The translations under genes and the position numbers were made by a program. Below are positions 25,094 through 34,528 of a DNA stretch of 64,000 nt, in pieces. The DNA lies in the NCBI RefSeq assembly GCF_023701485.1, contig NZ_JAMQBK010000014.1:62001-126000 (forward strand), written 5' to 3'. The notes below the pieces were generated by a model, which ran no database searches, was not told the DNA's origin, and saw nothing but the letters and a program-made list of their open reading frames with translations. The DNA is from Aporhodopirellula aestuarii. Lineage in GTDB: Bacteria; Planctomycetota; Planctomycetia; Pirellulales; Pirellulaceae. The stretch's first letter is position 1, and every line of letters starts with the position of its first letter.

Positions 25094-25703
25094 GACGAGT
25101 TCCTTGAGTGCTACTAGCCGTCGTATACCGCGTCTTCCTGACGGTACGAGCGATGCCATCGATGACATCGCGTTGAGCGGAATCGCGTAACGCTCCGTTG
25201 ATTTCGGAGCCCGACTAAAATCGCAAGCCGAGGGACTCTCGATTCCCTGTTAGCGAATTAGGTCAAAACAGCCCGCTGATGTCATCAACGCAGTACGCGG
25301 CAATGGAGGTGGTGATCGTGGATTTTGTTAAAGGCCCCCATATTGCGGGGCTTTTAGCAAAGCCCACCTCTGTTAGATGAGTCGCACCGAGCACTTTCGA
25401 AAAGATAATGGCAAACGCTGTACCAGCCTTTTGGATCGCTTTTAGCGAGCGTTTTGTCACACATCCGTGCCACGGTGTCACATTGATCAGCGCCGATTCG
25501 CACCCACCCGATTTTGCGCCACCAATCGGGCGCTCAATCGGGAGACTCACCGCCTGGCAATATGAGGATACTTTTTAAGGCGAGTGACCACTGCGGTCAG
25601 TTCATGCGATCTGTGAAACGCCGAGGCCAACGGGCCTGAACAGGTGTGCAAAGCGGCAGATTGCGGTGCCGTATCAATAACGGATGGCTGGTTTTCGCGC
25701 CGG
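25094..25703. other. Intergenic region of ~600 bp
   Basis: Separates the stress island from the hybrid-kinase locus. It holds a terminator-like hairpin (25329-25355) and a second small hairpin CCCGATT...AATCGGG (25507-25530). A 95-codon leftward frame at 25263-25550 lacks family likeness and is not called. Confidence 0.45.
25329..25355 (+). terminator. Hairpin with T-run, possible terminator
   Basis: AAAGGCCCC and GGGGCTTTT pair (one bulged G) around an ~8-nt loop; the plus strand ends in TTTT. No plus-strand gene ends just before it, so it could only serve minus-strand read-through from the kinase gene if the shorter T-run there suffices. Confidence 0.3.
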
Positions 25704-28700
25704 TCAGACTTGCTGAGACGGTCCGATCCCGCACAACCTTGCCACGCGACTGACAAGATCGGCCGCGTCCACGGGTTTGGCAACAAATTCGCTGCATCCA
25801 GCCGCGAGGGCCTCACTAATTTCTTCGGACGTTGCCCCTGCGGTCAGAGCGATGACTGGAATGGTAAAACCCAGATCGCGGATCTTCTGGGTGGCTTCGC
25901 GGCCATCGAGTTCGGGCATTTGCATGTCCATTAACACGCAGGCAAATGGTCGCCCTTCTTGATCGGCCTCACGAACCGCGTTGACAGCTTCGGCACCGTT
26001 AACCACTTGGACCACCTCCGCCCCGGCACGCGATAGAAAACGTGTGGTTAGCAGCCGAATGTCACGCGCGTCATCGGCAACCAATACCCGCGCAGTGATT
26101 TTCTCCAACTTCGCACCACTTGCACGTCGTGGCTGGAGATCAGCCGCAGTCGGCTCAATCATCTCCACTGGCTCTTCGACGGGAAGACGCAATGTAAATT
26201 CGCTTCCGAATCCTTCCACGCTGGAAACGGAAATGTCACCGCCCAGCAGGTTTGCGAGACGTTTGCTGATCACCAACCCGAGACCAGTCCCCTCAACTCC
26301 AACGATCTTGCGATCATGTACCTGTGTGAACGTTTGAAACAAACGATCGAGGTTCGCTCGAGAGATGCCAATCCCGGTATCAATCACTCGGAAACAAACC
26401 GCATCTCCTTCGGATCTGTCCATGTTGACGACGACCCGCACGTTTCCTTTGGGAGTGAACTTCAGTGCGTTTCCGATCAGGTTGACCAAAATCTGTTCCA
26501 CACGCGATCGATCGCTTCGCAAACGATCCGCAACCGGGCCGTCGAATTCAATCGACAAAGGCACGCCAGTGGACTCGCTGCGATGTCGCATCAGTTCAAA
26601 GATATCGGCGAGCATCGGAACGAGTTTGAACCGCGAACGACGAACATCCAGTTTGCCTGCTTCCACTTTGGACAGGTCGAGGATGTCGTTGATGATTCTT
26701 AGCAGAAAACGTCCGTTGCGAATCACCGTTTCAAGGTGTCGCGGGTCGACGTCTCGCCCCTCGCGGAGATCCCTGAGTGACAGATCAGCAAACCCGAGTA
26801 TGGCTGACATCGGGGAGCGAATCTCGTGACTCATGTTTGTCAGGAAGTTGCTCTTCGCCAGACTTGCTTCCTCGGCTGCCACCCGAGCGGCTTCCAAATA
26901 GGACTCGGTTTCTTTGCGACCAGTAACGTCAGTCATGTAGACCGCCGCTCCATCGTCGACGGGAAACACTCTGGCGTCGTACCATCGTTGCAGACGGCGC
27001 GAGTAGTATTCGCTGGTCTCACCCTTCTGTGACCGGTGAACACGTGCCAGCGCCGAGACCAGCGGTGCATCCATATGATCGGAAAAAACGTCGGAATACT
27101 GATGCCCGAGTAGTGGGTTATCGATTCCGGCTAACTGATGAGCAGCCTGGTTTGCGAACTGAATCGATCCGTTTTCGTCAAAACTGATAAACGGATCATG
27201 ACTCTGTTCGATCACTTCGGTAATGATCGCACGTGACGCAGCGAGTTTTTGCTCGGTATTTTTGCGTTCGGAAATGTCCTCAATCAGCGAAATACAACAC
27301 TCGGTATTGCCTTCGACGTCACGCCGCAGCGAAGTTGTCAGGTTCGCCCAAACGGTATGTCCGTCACGGTGCAAGTAACGTTTCTCAAGCGTGTATCCGT
27401 TAATCTCGCCACGTTTCATTTGCGCGAACAAAACCAAATCTTTATCGAGATCATCGGGATGAGTGATATCTTGAAAGGATCGTTGTTTTAGTTCATCGAG
27501 CGTATAGCCGAGTATGTTGCAAAGTTTTTCGTTCGCTCTCAGCCATTCACCGCCGAGTCCGACGTGGGCGATCCCGATCGCCGCATTTTCAAACGTCGTG
27601 CGATATTCCATCTCACTCTTGCGAAGCGATTGGTTCGCTTCGACGACTTCGGTCACATCGCTCTGGATGCCAACAAAATGGGTGACGCGTCCGCCCGAGT
27701 CGGTGATCGGCGTTACAATCAAATCGTTGTAAAATGGAGTGCTGTCGCGGCGATAGTTCAGAATCGTGACCCGGCAGCTCTCCCGATTTGTGATCGCGTC
27801 GCGGATCTTTTGAACGTCCTCCGGATCGGTTCCCGCCCCTTGCAGAAACCGACAGTTGCGACCGGAAATGTCTTCGAGACGATATCCCGTCAGGTTTTCA
27901 AAACCTTTGTTGGCGTAGACGATGGGCATGTCGTCTTTTAGTGCATCGACGATCAAGAACCCGTTGCTGGCGGCATCAATCGCTCGGGTACGCAAACGCA
28001 ATTGCTCTTCTGCCTTACGAATCGCCGTGATGTCATAAAGCGTGATCGCGGCGGAGTGCACCCGTTCGTATTCGTCGAGCACAGGAGTCACGCGGATTTG
28101 CAACATCACCTGTCTGTTGTCAATCAACGCGGATAGTTCCTCCGCCCCCACCTCTCCTCTGCGGACCAATTCTCGCAACATGGTTTCACAGACGTCGCAA
28201 ACGGATGTCGGTAGCACGTCGCACAATTCAACACGGGACGATAGATCGACCTCTTTGTTGAACAATCGGACCGCCCCACGATTCCAACTGGTGATTTGCG
28301 AATCCAAATCAACGCCAATGATTGCGTCGGTACTGTCCTGCACAATCGACGTGACTTTTCGCAGTCGATTCGCGGTATCTTTGACGCTGTGCAGATTCGT
28401 CATCGTCATCACGATTCCGCCGCGATCACGGTACGGAGCAACTCGCAATAAGATCGGATCGCCACGTCTATCACTCGTCTCACACTCAACGGCTTGATTC
28501 TTAGCCTCGACCGAGCGAACGATTTCAACTAGGTCGATTCCTTCGAGAGCTCGGGTATAGTCTTGTAATCGCTCGCCTTGCCCGTCGTTACGTCGGATCA
28601 GCAGGATGTCTGCCGCGGCGGGTGTGACGCGGCGGATGTTCAGATCCGGATCAACCAGAACAATTCCCACATTGATCTCGCTCATCACGTTCTCGAGATC

Positions 28701-30938
28701 GCGGGTCATTTCGGTCAACAGCTGCAAACGCCGGCTGCTTTCCGCATTGGTGGTGTGCAGTTCCTCGTTGACGCTGTGCAGTTCTTCGTTGGTGCTTTGC
28801 AGCTCCTCGTTACTACTGGTTAGTTCTTCGTTGCTCGACTGCAGTTCCTCGTTAGTCGTTTCGACCTCTTCGATCGTCGCCTGCAAGTTTTCGCGGGTGA
28901 AGTCCAAATCCATTTCTAACATACGAATTCGCTCGGCCGCGAATGCATCCATTGACTTACCAGATTGCGAGACGCTGCCGCTGTCGTTCGCCGGCACCGC
29001 CGTGGACACCGGCACAATCGAACCGGGCTCGACGTGAGGCTGGCTCGTGGAGGTCGCACTCAAAAACGTGATGAAGTAATGCGTCTCGGATTGTGCCGCG
29101 TGATGAAACGCACGGACTTGAACTTTGACGTGATTGCCATCGATGATCGCACTTTCACTCATGACGATTGATTGTTCAAATCGCATTCGTTGAATGGTTA
29201 CTGCCACAGGCAACCGCAAGGGTTCGAGCAGCATGTCGTCGATCGTGCCGGTGAGTCGGCCCGCTCGTGTCTCGACGAATCGCGACACATCTCCAAAAAC
29301 CTGCAGCGGACGCATGTTTTCATCGATCAAGATCCCCGCCGGCGCGAATTGCTCCAATAACCGGTCATAGGAGGCGACCAATGACGCGGACGGTGCGTTT
29401 AAAGACCGCGGTCGCAAGGATAGAGACGCATTGGTGAGAGGTCGTTTCCGCAGACGCAGATCCAGCGGCAAACGCGATTCGCGTTCTTTCTGGAAGATCC
29501 GCCATTGCTTGTCGAGAACCGCAAAATCGTCTTCCAGATCGCCGGGCGTTTCGCTCGGGCCGAGCCAAAGCAGACCGCGAGAACGCAGTGCGTGGGCGAA
29601 CATGTTCAGCACGCGCGTTTGTGCGTCTTCGACCAAATAGATCAGCAGATTGCGGCACGTGATCAGGTCCAGGTTCGTAAACGGGGCATCCTGCAACACA
29701 TCGTGTCGAGCGAAGACGATCGAATTGCGGATCGCCGGGCAAATCTCAAATCCATCGGCGCGTGCGATCAAATACTTGTCGCGTAGTTCATTGGGAATTT
29801 CGGGCAGCGAACTTTCGGGATAGAGCCCGCGTTGGCCAAATCGAATCGCCTCGGGATGGACGTCGGTTGCAAAAATCTTGACCGCGAAATCAATTCCTGA
29901 TTTTTCCCGTTCGTGATGGATCAACATCGCGACGCTGTAAGCTTCTTGACCGGTCGCACAGCCGGCGATCCAGGCTCGAAACTCATCGCCCTCGGACTTT
30001 GTCGCCACCGCGGTTCGGATACATCGATTGGCGAGGCGATGGTAACCGTCTGGGTCACGAAAAAAACGCGTTACACCAATCATCAGGTCATCGGCCAGAC
30101 GCGAAAGTTCCGTCGCATCTGTGTCGAGCATCTCGATATAGCGTTCGAGCTGATCGACTTTGGATAACATCATCCTTCTCGAAAGCCGCCGCGTGAACGT
30201 CCCGTGTTTGTACTGCCCGAAATCAATTCCGCACGATTTTTCTAATCGGCGATAGACTGCGGCGAGATCATTGCGTTCGATCGAAGGCGCAGATTGTTCG
30301 ATGACGCTCTTAACGTCGGCGCCGCCGAGGTAGGCGACCAACGACTCGGCTAACTCCGCAACGGTCGCGACGACATGAACGGCGCCAGTCTTGATCGCGT
30401 TAAGGGGCATGCTGTTGAACTGCGCGCTGTCTTCGTCTTGCGAGAGCACTAGGCCGCCGATCCGGTTCACGTCGACAATGCCTACACTGCCGTCACTTCC
30501 GGTACCCGACAAAACCACTGCGGCGACTTGCCGATCTTCGTTCTCCGCCGCGACGGATTGGAAAAATTTGTCGATCGGAAGGTTCAGCTCTCCGCCATCT
30601 TCACGATTCTGCAAATCAAGTCGCCCCTCACGTAGTACTACGTGTTTCCCCGGAGGCAACAGGTACACCGTATTGGGCTGAGGAACTTGCGGCTCGGTGA
30701 CCTGAATGGTCTCCATCTTGGTCCGCCGGCCAAGCAATTCGCTCATGTGGCTTTGATGCGCCGGCGAAAGATGCTGCACAACGACGTAGGCGGCTCCCGT
30801 GCTCGCGGGCAGCTGCTCGAACAACGTCTCCAACGCTGAGAGTCCCCCCGCTGATGCACCGATTCCAACGATCGGAGTCCGGTCACCCCCGGATTTAGGT
30901 ACGGGAGCCAATTCGTCGTGGGCAGCGTGGGAGTCCAT
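25704..30938 (-). CDS. CheB-CheR-PAS/LOV hybrid histidine kinase with receiver domain
   Basis: About 1744 residues. In order: CheB methylesterase (~20-210; GIGASAGGLSALE, QHLSPAHQSHM, Asp in LSGTGSDGSV near 147); CheR methyltransferase (~235-490; GCATGQEAYSVAM near 329, LITCRNLLIYL); a coiled coil of NEELQSSNEEL repeats (~680-735); about five PAS units (~740-1345); HisKA with NMSHEIRSP near 1370; HATPase (NLIGNALKF, DTGIGI, GTGLGL); receiver with phosphoacceptor in VLMDMQMP near 1670. The third PAS is LOV-like: GRNCRFLQG near 1028, a matching NYRRDSTPFYN and GIQSDVTE. The start ATG 30938 is where homology begins; the frame runs 36 codons further upstream. Such CheB-CheR fusions act outside classic chemotaxis; a light input is suggested here. 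Divergent from the next kinase. Confidence 0.9.
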   Translation of the reverse strand: MDSHAAHDELAPVPKSGGDRTPIVGIGASAGGLSALETLFEQLPASTGAAYVVVQHLSPAHQSHMSELLGRRTKMETIQVTEPQVPQPNTVYLLPPGKHVVLREGRLDLQNREDGGELNLPIDKFFQSVAAENEDRQVAAVVLSGTGSDGSVGIVDVNRIGGLVLSQDEDSAQFNSMPLNAIKTGAVHVVATVAELAESLVAYLGGADVKSVIEQSAPSIERNDLAAVYRRLEKSCGIDFGQYKHGTFTRRLSRRMMLSKVDQLERYIEMLDTDATELSRLADDLMIGVTRFFRDPDGYHRLANRCIRTAVATKSEGDEFRAWIAGCATGQEAYSVAMLIHHEREKSGIDFAVKIFATDVHPEAIRFGQRGLYPESSLPEIPNELRDKYLIARADGFEICPAIRNSIVFARHDVLQDAPFTNLDLITCRNLLIYLVEDAQTRVLNMFAHALRSRGLLWLGPSETPGDLEDDFAVLDKQWRIFQKERESRLPLDLRLRKRPLTNASLSLRPRSLNAPSASLVASYDRLLEQFAPAGILIDENMRPLQVFGDVSRFVETRAGRLTGTIDDMLLEPLRLPVAVTIQRMRFEQSIVMSESAIIDGNHVKVQVRAFHHAAQSETHYFITFLSATSTSQPHVEPGSIVPVSTAVPANDSGSVSQSGKSMDAFAAERIRMLEMDLDFTRENLQATIEEVETTNEELQSSNEELTSSNEELQSTNEELHSVNEELHTTNAESSRRLQLLTEMTRDLENVMSEINVGIVLVDPDLNIRRVTPAAADILLIRRNDGQGERLQDYTRALEGIDLVEIVRSVEAKNQAVECETSDRRGDPILLRVAPYRDRGGIVMTMTNLHSVKDTANRLRKVTSIVQDSTDAIIGVDLDSQITSWNRGAVRLFNKEVDLSSRVELCDVLPTSVCDVCETMLRELVRRGEVGAEELSALIDNRQVMLQIRVTPVLDEYERVHSAAITLYDITAIRKAEEQLRLRTRAIDAASNGFLIVDALKDDMPIVYANKGFENLTGYRLEDISGRNCRFLQGAGTDPEDVQKIRDAITNRESCRVTILNYRRDSTPFYNDLIVTPITDSGGRVTHFVGIQSDVTEVVEANQSLRKSEMEYRTTFENAAIGIAHVGLGGEWLRANEKLCNILGYTLDELKQRSFQDITHPDDLDKDLVLFAQMKRGEINGYTLEKRYLHRDGHTVWANLTTSLRRDVEGNTECCISLIEDISERKNTEQKLAASRAIITEVIEQSHDPFISFDENGSIQFANQAAHQLAGIDNPLLGHQYSDVFSDHMDAPLVSALARVHRSQKGETSEYYSRRLQRWYDARVFPVDDGAAVYMTDVTGRKETESYLEAARVAAEEASLAKSNFLTNMSHEIRSPMSAILGFADLSLRDLREGRDVDPRHLETVIRNGRFLLRIINDILDLSKVEAGKLDVRRSRFKLVPMLADIFELMRHRSESTGVPLSIEFDGPVADRLRSDRSRVEQILVNLIGNALKFTPKGNVRVVVNMDRSEGDAVCFRVIDTGIGISRANLDRLFQTFTQVHDRKIVGVEGTGLGLVISKRLANLLGGDISVSSVEGFGSEFTLRLPVEEPVEMIEPTAADLQPRRASGAKLEKITARVLVADDARDIRLLTTRFLSRAGAEVVQVVNGAEAVNAVREADQEGRPFACVLMDMQMPELDGREATQKIRDLGFTIPVIALTAGATSEEISEALAAGCSEFVAKPVDAADLVSRVARLCGIGPSQQV

Positions 30939-31052
30939 AGGCGGCTGGTTTGGTGCCTCAGGGGAGAACTGAGGCAAGCGAGAGTGCGACAACAAAATGA
31001 AGTGGAGAAGTTTCGGAACCGCAGCCAAACACTGTCCAGCCGCCAAGGATGA

Positions 31053-33254
31053 GTGTGTTCGGGGATGACCTCTGTACCACGTGCTCTATACCGACGCGAC
31101 GAATCTACCAGTGATCGTAGTAAGGTGTCAAATTGGACACCACTCGTCGCGGCGATCGAGAGAGCACGCCATGGCGTTTGTGCGGCGTCGGCCATCGCCA
31201 TTGAAAGCCTCGGAAAAATTGCACAAAATGCCCGCCTCACCCTCGTTAAAGTTGCCCGCAACCATTTCCCAAAAGCCCCCACAGGCCCTTCCCCCTTGAA
31301 ACGTCACAGCACGAGCGAAGAACGACTGAGGCTCGCGGTTTCGGTAGCGGAATTCGGTATCGTCGAAATCGATTATAAAAGCGGAACGGCGATCGCGGAC
31401 CAGAAGGCGGCCGAGTTATTTTGCGTTCCCAATGAGGTGGAAATCACGCGGGAGGAGCTACACCGTCGCTTTCACCCGGACGACGTAGAGGAAATCGAGC
31501 AACGAGTGGCGCAATCACTGCGTCCCGATGGTATGGGCGAATTCGCGATGCAGCATCGCGTGGTCGATGACGACGGAAGCGTAAGATGGGTCAGCATACG
31601 AAAACGCATCTTCTTTTCGGAAAACGGCGAGCAGAAAATCCCGGTATCAGGAATGGTCGCCGCCGTCGACATCACCGAACAAAAGGAAGCCGAGCAGAGC
31701 ATTCTTTCGAACGAGAATCGTCTCAAGCTCGCCGCCAAGACAACGGGTTTCGGCACCTATGACCTCGACGCTCGCAGCGCCGAAACGATTTGGTCGGACG
31801 AGATTTTTCAAATCTTCGGAGTCGATCCGGACAAGCCCTTACCCCGCAGCGCGATCTTCGACCAGATCCACCAGGACGATCGCGACCGCTATCGTGATTT
31901 GTTTCAGCGGTTATCGCGAAAAGACGCTCCCGAGCATTTCAAAATCGAACACCGAATCATCCGTCCGTCCGGTGAAATTCGCTGGATCGTGAATTCCGGT
32001 TGCGTGCTGTTTAAGGAGGGACAGACATCCGGCTTCCCGACGCGTGTGATCGGGACGATGCAGGATATCACCGACCGAAAACTGTTCGAGCAATCACTGC
32101 AGCGTGCCAAGCGTGCCGCTGAAACGGCAAATCGCTCGCGCGGCGAGTTTCTGGCGAACATGTCGCACGAGATCCGCACGCCGATGGCGGCGATCATCGG
32201 GCACGCGGACATTTTGCGAGATCACCTGAAGGACCCGGACAATTTGCAAGTCGTCGATACGATTCGTCGAAATGGACATTTCCTGCTCGGTATCATCAAC
32301 GACATCCTCGATCTTTCCAAAATCGACGCTGGGAAATTGGAGATCGAACGCATCCCGATCCGACCGGAAGCGATTGTCGCGGAGGTTCGGTCGCTCATGG
32401 ATGTGCGAGCAGCCGAAAAAAAACTGCCGCTGCAGATCGCATTTAGTGGCCCGGTCCCCGAAACCTTTACGACTGACGCCATCCGCGTGCGTCAAATCCT
32501 AGTCAATTTGGTCGGCAACGCGATTAAGTTCACCGATGAGGGACACGTCGAGCTGACGGTTCGCTTTAATGAACCCACAAACGAATTGCTCTTTCACGTT
32601 TCTGATACGGGCATCGGAATCCGCTCCGAAGATCTCGAAACGTTGTTTGATCCCTTTGTGCAAGCGGACAATACGTCGACGCGTTCATTCGGCGGCACGG
32701 GATTGGGGCTGGCGATCTGCCAACGACTCGCCCATGCACTCGGCGGTGAAGTGAAGGTTGAAAGCCAGTTCGGCGTCGGCAGCGTTTTCACACTGGCGGT
32801 CAAAGTTACCCCCGGTGTTCGATTGATCGAACCTGATCTCGGTCTCGATATCTCGGAGGAACGACCTGACGACGAGATACAATTGTCCGCCCGTGTGCTC
32901 GTCGTGGATGATCGGCGAGACATCCGTTACCTCGCCCAACATTTTATTGAAAAAGCTGGCGGCGTTGTCACGACCGCGACCAATGGCAAAGAGGCACTCG
33001 ACTACATCGCTGATAAAAGCAAGCCGGACGTCGACGTAATCGTCATGGACATGCAGATGCCGGTGATGGACGGGTACGAAGCCACCAGTGAACTTCGCAA
33101 ACGCGGTTGTGGTCTACCGATCATCGCATTGACCGCTAATGCAATGAAGAGCGATCGAGATGCGTGCTTGGCTGCCGGATGCAGTGACTACACCACCAAA
33201 CCGCTCAACAGCAACAAACTGATCACGATGATTGATCAATTTGTCAAAGCGTGA
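31053..33254 (+). CDS. PAS-containing hybrid histidine kinase with receiver domain
   Basis: Up to 733 residues. Two PAS domains of the PAS_3 type (~85-205 and ~215-345, each with HPDD/HQDD and a W.S/RWIVN strand), HisKA with NMSHEIRTP near 370, HATPase ([24 protein letters not shown]), and a C-terminal receiver (VLVVDDRRD; acceptor Asp in VIVMDMQMP near 665; conserved Lys in TTKPL). No membrane helix: a cytoplasmic sensor. The start is uncertain. The ATG at 31053 gives an 80-residue leader without domain likeness that also covers a palindrome; a TTG near 31297 just before the first PAS is possible. Kinase and receiver regions match the divergent neighbour closely, so the two may share a phosphorelay. 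Confidence 0.88.
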   Translation: MCSGMTSVPRALYRRDESTSDRSKVSNWTPLVAAIERARHGVCAASAIAIESLGKIAQNARLTLVKVARNHFPKAPTGPSPLKRHSTSEERLRLAVSVAEFGIVEIDYKSGTAIADQKAAELFCVPNEVEITREELHRRFHPDDVEEIEQRVAQSLRPDGMGEFAMQHRVVDDDGSVRWVSIRKRIFFSENGEQKIPVSGMVAAVDITEQKEAEQSILSNENRLKLAAKTTGFGTYDLDARSAETIWSDEIFQIFGVDPDKPLPRSAIFDQIHQDDRDRYRDLFQRLSRKDAPEHFKIEHRIIRPSGEIRWIVNSGCVLFKEGQTSGFPTRVIGTMQDITDRKLFEQSLQRAKRAAETANRSRGEFLANMSHEIRTPMAAIIGHADILRDHLKDPDNLQVVDTIRRNGHFLLGIINDILDLSKIDAGKLEIERIPIRPEAIVAEVRSLMDVRAAEKKLPLQIAFSGPVPETFTTDAIRVRQILVNLVGNAIKFTDEGHVELTVRFNEPTNELLFHVSDTGIGIRSEDLETLFDPFVQADNTSTRSFGGTGLGLAICQRLAHALGGEVKVESQFGVGSVFTLAVKVTPGVRLIEPDLGLDISEERPDDEIQLSARVLVVDDRRDIRYLAQHFIEKAGGVVTTATNGKEALDYIADKSKPDVDVIVMDMQMPVMDGYEATSELRKRGCGLPIIALTANAMKSDRDACLAAGCSDYTTKPLNSNKLITMIDQFVKA
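31124..31141. promoter_or_regulatory. Near-perfect 18-bp palindrome between divergent kinases
   Basis: GGTGTCAAATTGGACACC is symmetric at 16 of 18 positions. It falls about 190 bp upstream of the CheB-CheR kinase start and inside the extreme 5' end of the other kinase's open frame, a stretch without domain content. It may be an operator, which would argue for a later start of that gene. No known binding protein is recognised. Confidence 0.3.
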
Positions 33255-33316
33255 GTCACGGTTTCTACGCGACGGCGGCCGTTGGTCCGCCGCGCGACGA
33301 CACACGTCGGATCGGA

Positions 33317-34528
33317 TCACACATGATTATTGGATTCGAAGTCCGGCTCCGAGGCGGGATGTTTGAATTGACGCCGCGCGGCGATTGCGATTCCGGTCGC
33401 GACTGCAATGATCGCAGGGTAAACGGCAGACGGAAGCTGCAAAATTGTCGTATCCGCGATCGGTTGATTTTGTGACATCGCGGCTTCTTCTAGCGAAGCC
33501 ATGATGGCGTCTAAAACAGGACCGGATAGTGGAGGCACGACTCCGGTGGCCACCATGCCGAGCGAGCGGTGCAGCATGATCGCGGATTCGAGTTGCACGT
33601 CGATTGCGAAATCGTCGATGCTCAAATACTGCGTGGGCAACACGACACGATCCAACGAAATCAGCCCGGCGGGGCCGCTGAACCAATCTGCCATCAAGCT
33701 ATCAACAATTTCGCCGCGTTCCTCCGGCGATGCTTCGATCACTCGTTGCAGAAGTGGTATCGTGTCTTGGCTTAATTGCCAGGGTGTTTCGACTTTGGAG
33801 TCGCTTGGTTTCGCTAGGTTCAGTCCCCAAAGTGGGAACCAATGCAGTAGCCCATCGTCGGCCGCGTCAGGTATTGAGTCGGCGGAGACAATGAGTTGCA
33901 CCGCCTCAGTCGTCTCCGCTGTTTCATTTTCAACCACACGTGTGTCCGATTCCGGTTCAATCGTCGAAACGGCTTCGAGCACTTCGGACTCGACTTCATT
34001 CGCCTGACTACTGTCAACTGATGTCAGCGATGCGATCGCCGCATCCACTATCCCATTGGGCACCGGCACGACCGTCTGCGCTATCACTACCCGCGATGTA
34101 ACTGGAGCCGAATTGACGTTGCGTGGCGACTCTGCAATCGGTTCGCCGACGGGCTCACTTACGGATATCGATGCGGCGACCGGTTTTTGAGTGATGGCCG
34201 ATTGTTGGTTGCTGACCGATTGTTGACTGTTGACCGGGGCCGCGATCTCCTGCTGTTGCAATCGTTGCCGCTGCGAGAAATCTCGCTGTCTGTCCGCAGA
34301 CGCGGATCGCCGTCCGACGTCGGCACCGCGTTCAAATCGTCCTCGATTACCGGGGGTCGACGACTCTTCGGCGCCAACGGAACGAGAACCTTGCGGAGTG
34401 GGCGTTTGCGATGCATCATTTCCGACAAAGTCGGCGACCTCTGAGAATCCAAAGATTCCGGCGGCCAGTAACGTACGCGTCTCAAGACGCTCCATTCGCA
34501 ACTGTCGAGGGTCGTTGGTATCTCTCAT
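33317..34528 (-). CDS. LEPR-motif protein with C-terminal membrane helix, unknown function
   Basis: 403 residues. Residues 10-22 read MERLETRTLLAAG, the N-terminal LEPR-x-LL-type motif of many exported planctomycete proteins. A long Gln/Ser/Val low-complexity region follows, then an ordered part (~270-370) and one membrane helix near 378-392 (YPAIIAVATGIAIAA) before a basic tail. Its ATG overlaps the Ser/Thr kinase stop as ATGA, so it is the third gene of a coupled operon. It could be a substrate or membrane anchor of that kinase, which is inference. No enzyme motif is visible. Confidence 0.75.
   Translation of the reverse strand: MRDTNDPRQLRMERLETRTLLAAGIFGFSEVADFVGNDASQTPTPQGSRSVGAEESSTPGNRGRFERGADVGRRSASADRQRDFSQRQRLQQQEIAAPVNSQQSVSNQQSAITQKPVAASISVSEPVGEPIAESPRNVNSAPVTSRVVIAQTVVPVPNGIVDAAIASLTSVDSSQANEVESEVLEAVSTIEPESDTRVVENETAETTEAVQLIVSADSIPDAADDGLLHWFPLWGLNLAKPSDSKVETPWQLSQDTIPLLQRVIEASPEERGEIVDSLMADWFSGPAGLISLDRVVLPTQYLSIDDFAIDVQLESAIMLHRSLGMVATGVVPPLSGPVLDAIMASLEEAAMSQNQPIADTTILQLPSAVYPAIIAVATGIAIAARRQFKHPASEPDFESNNHV

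Noticed and set aside
25263-25550. 95-residue minus-strand frame
   Set aside because: Low-complexity, no motif, and it covers the hairpin at 25329.
31378-31396. GCGGAACGGCG inside the hybrid kinase gene
   Set aside because: Matches only part of the palindrome arm and lies in coding sequence; chance match.
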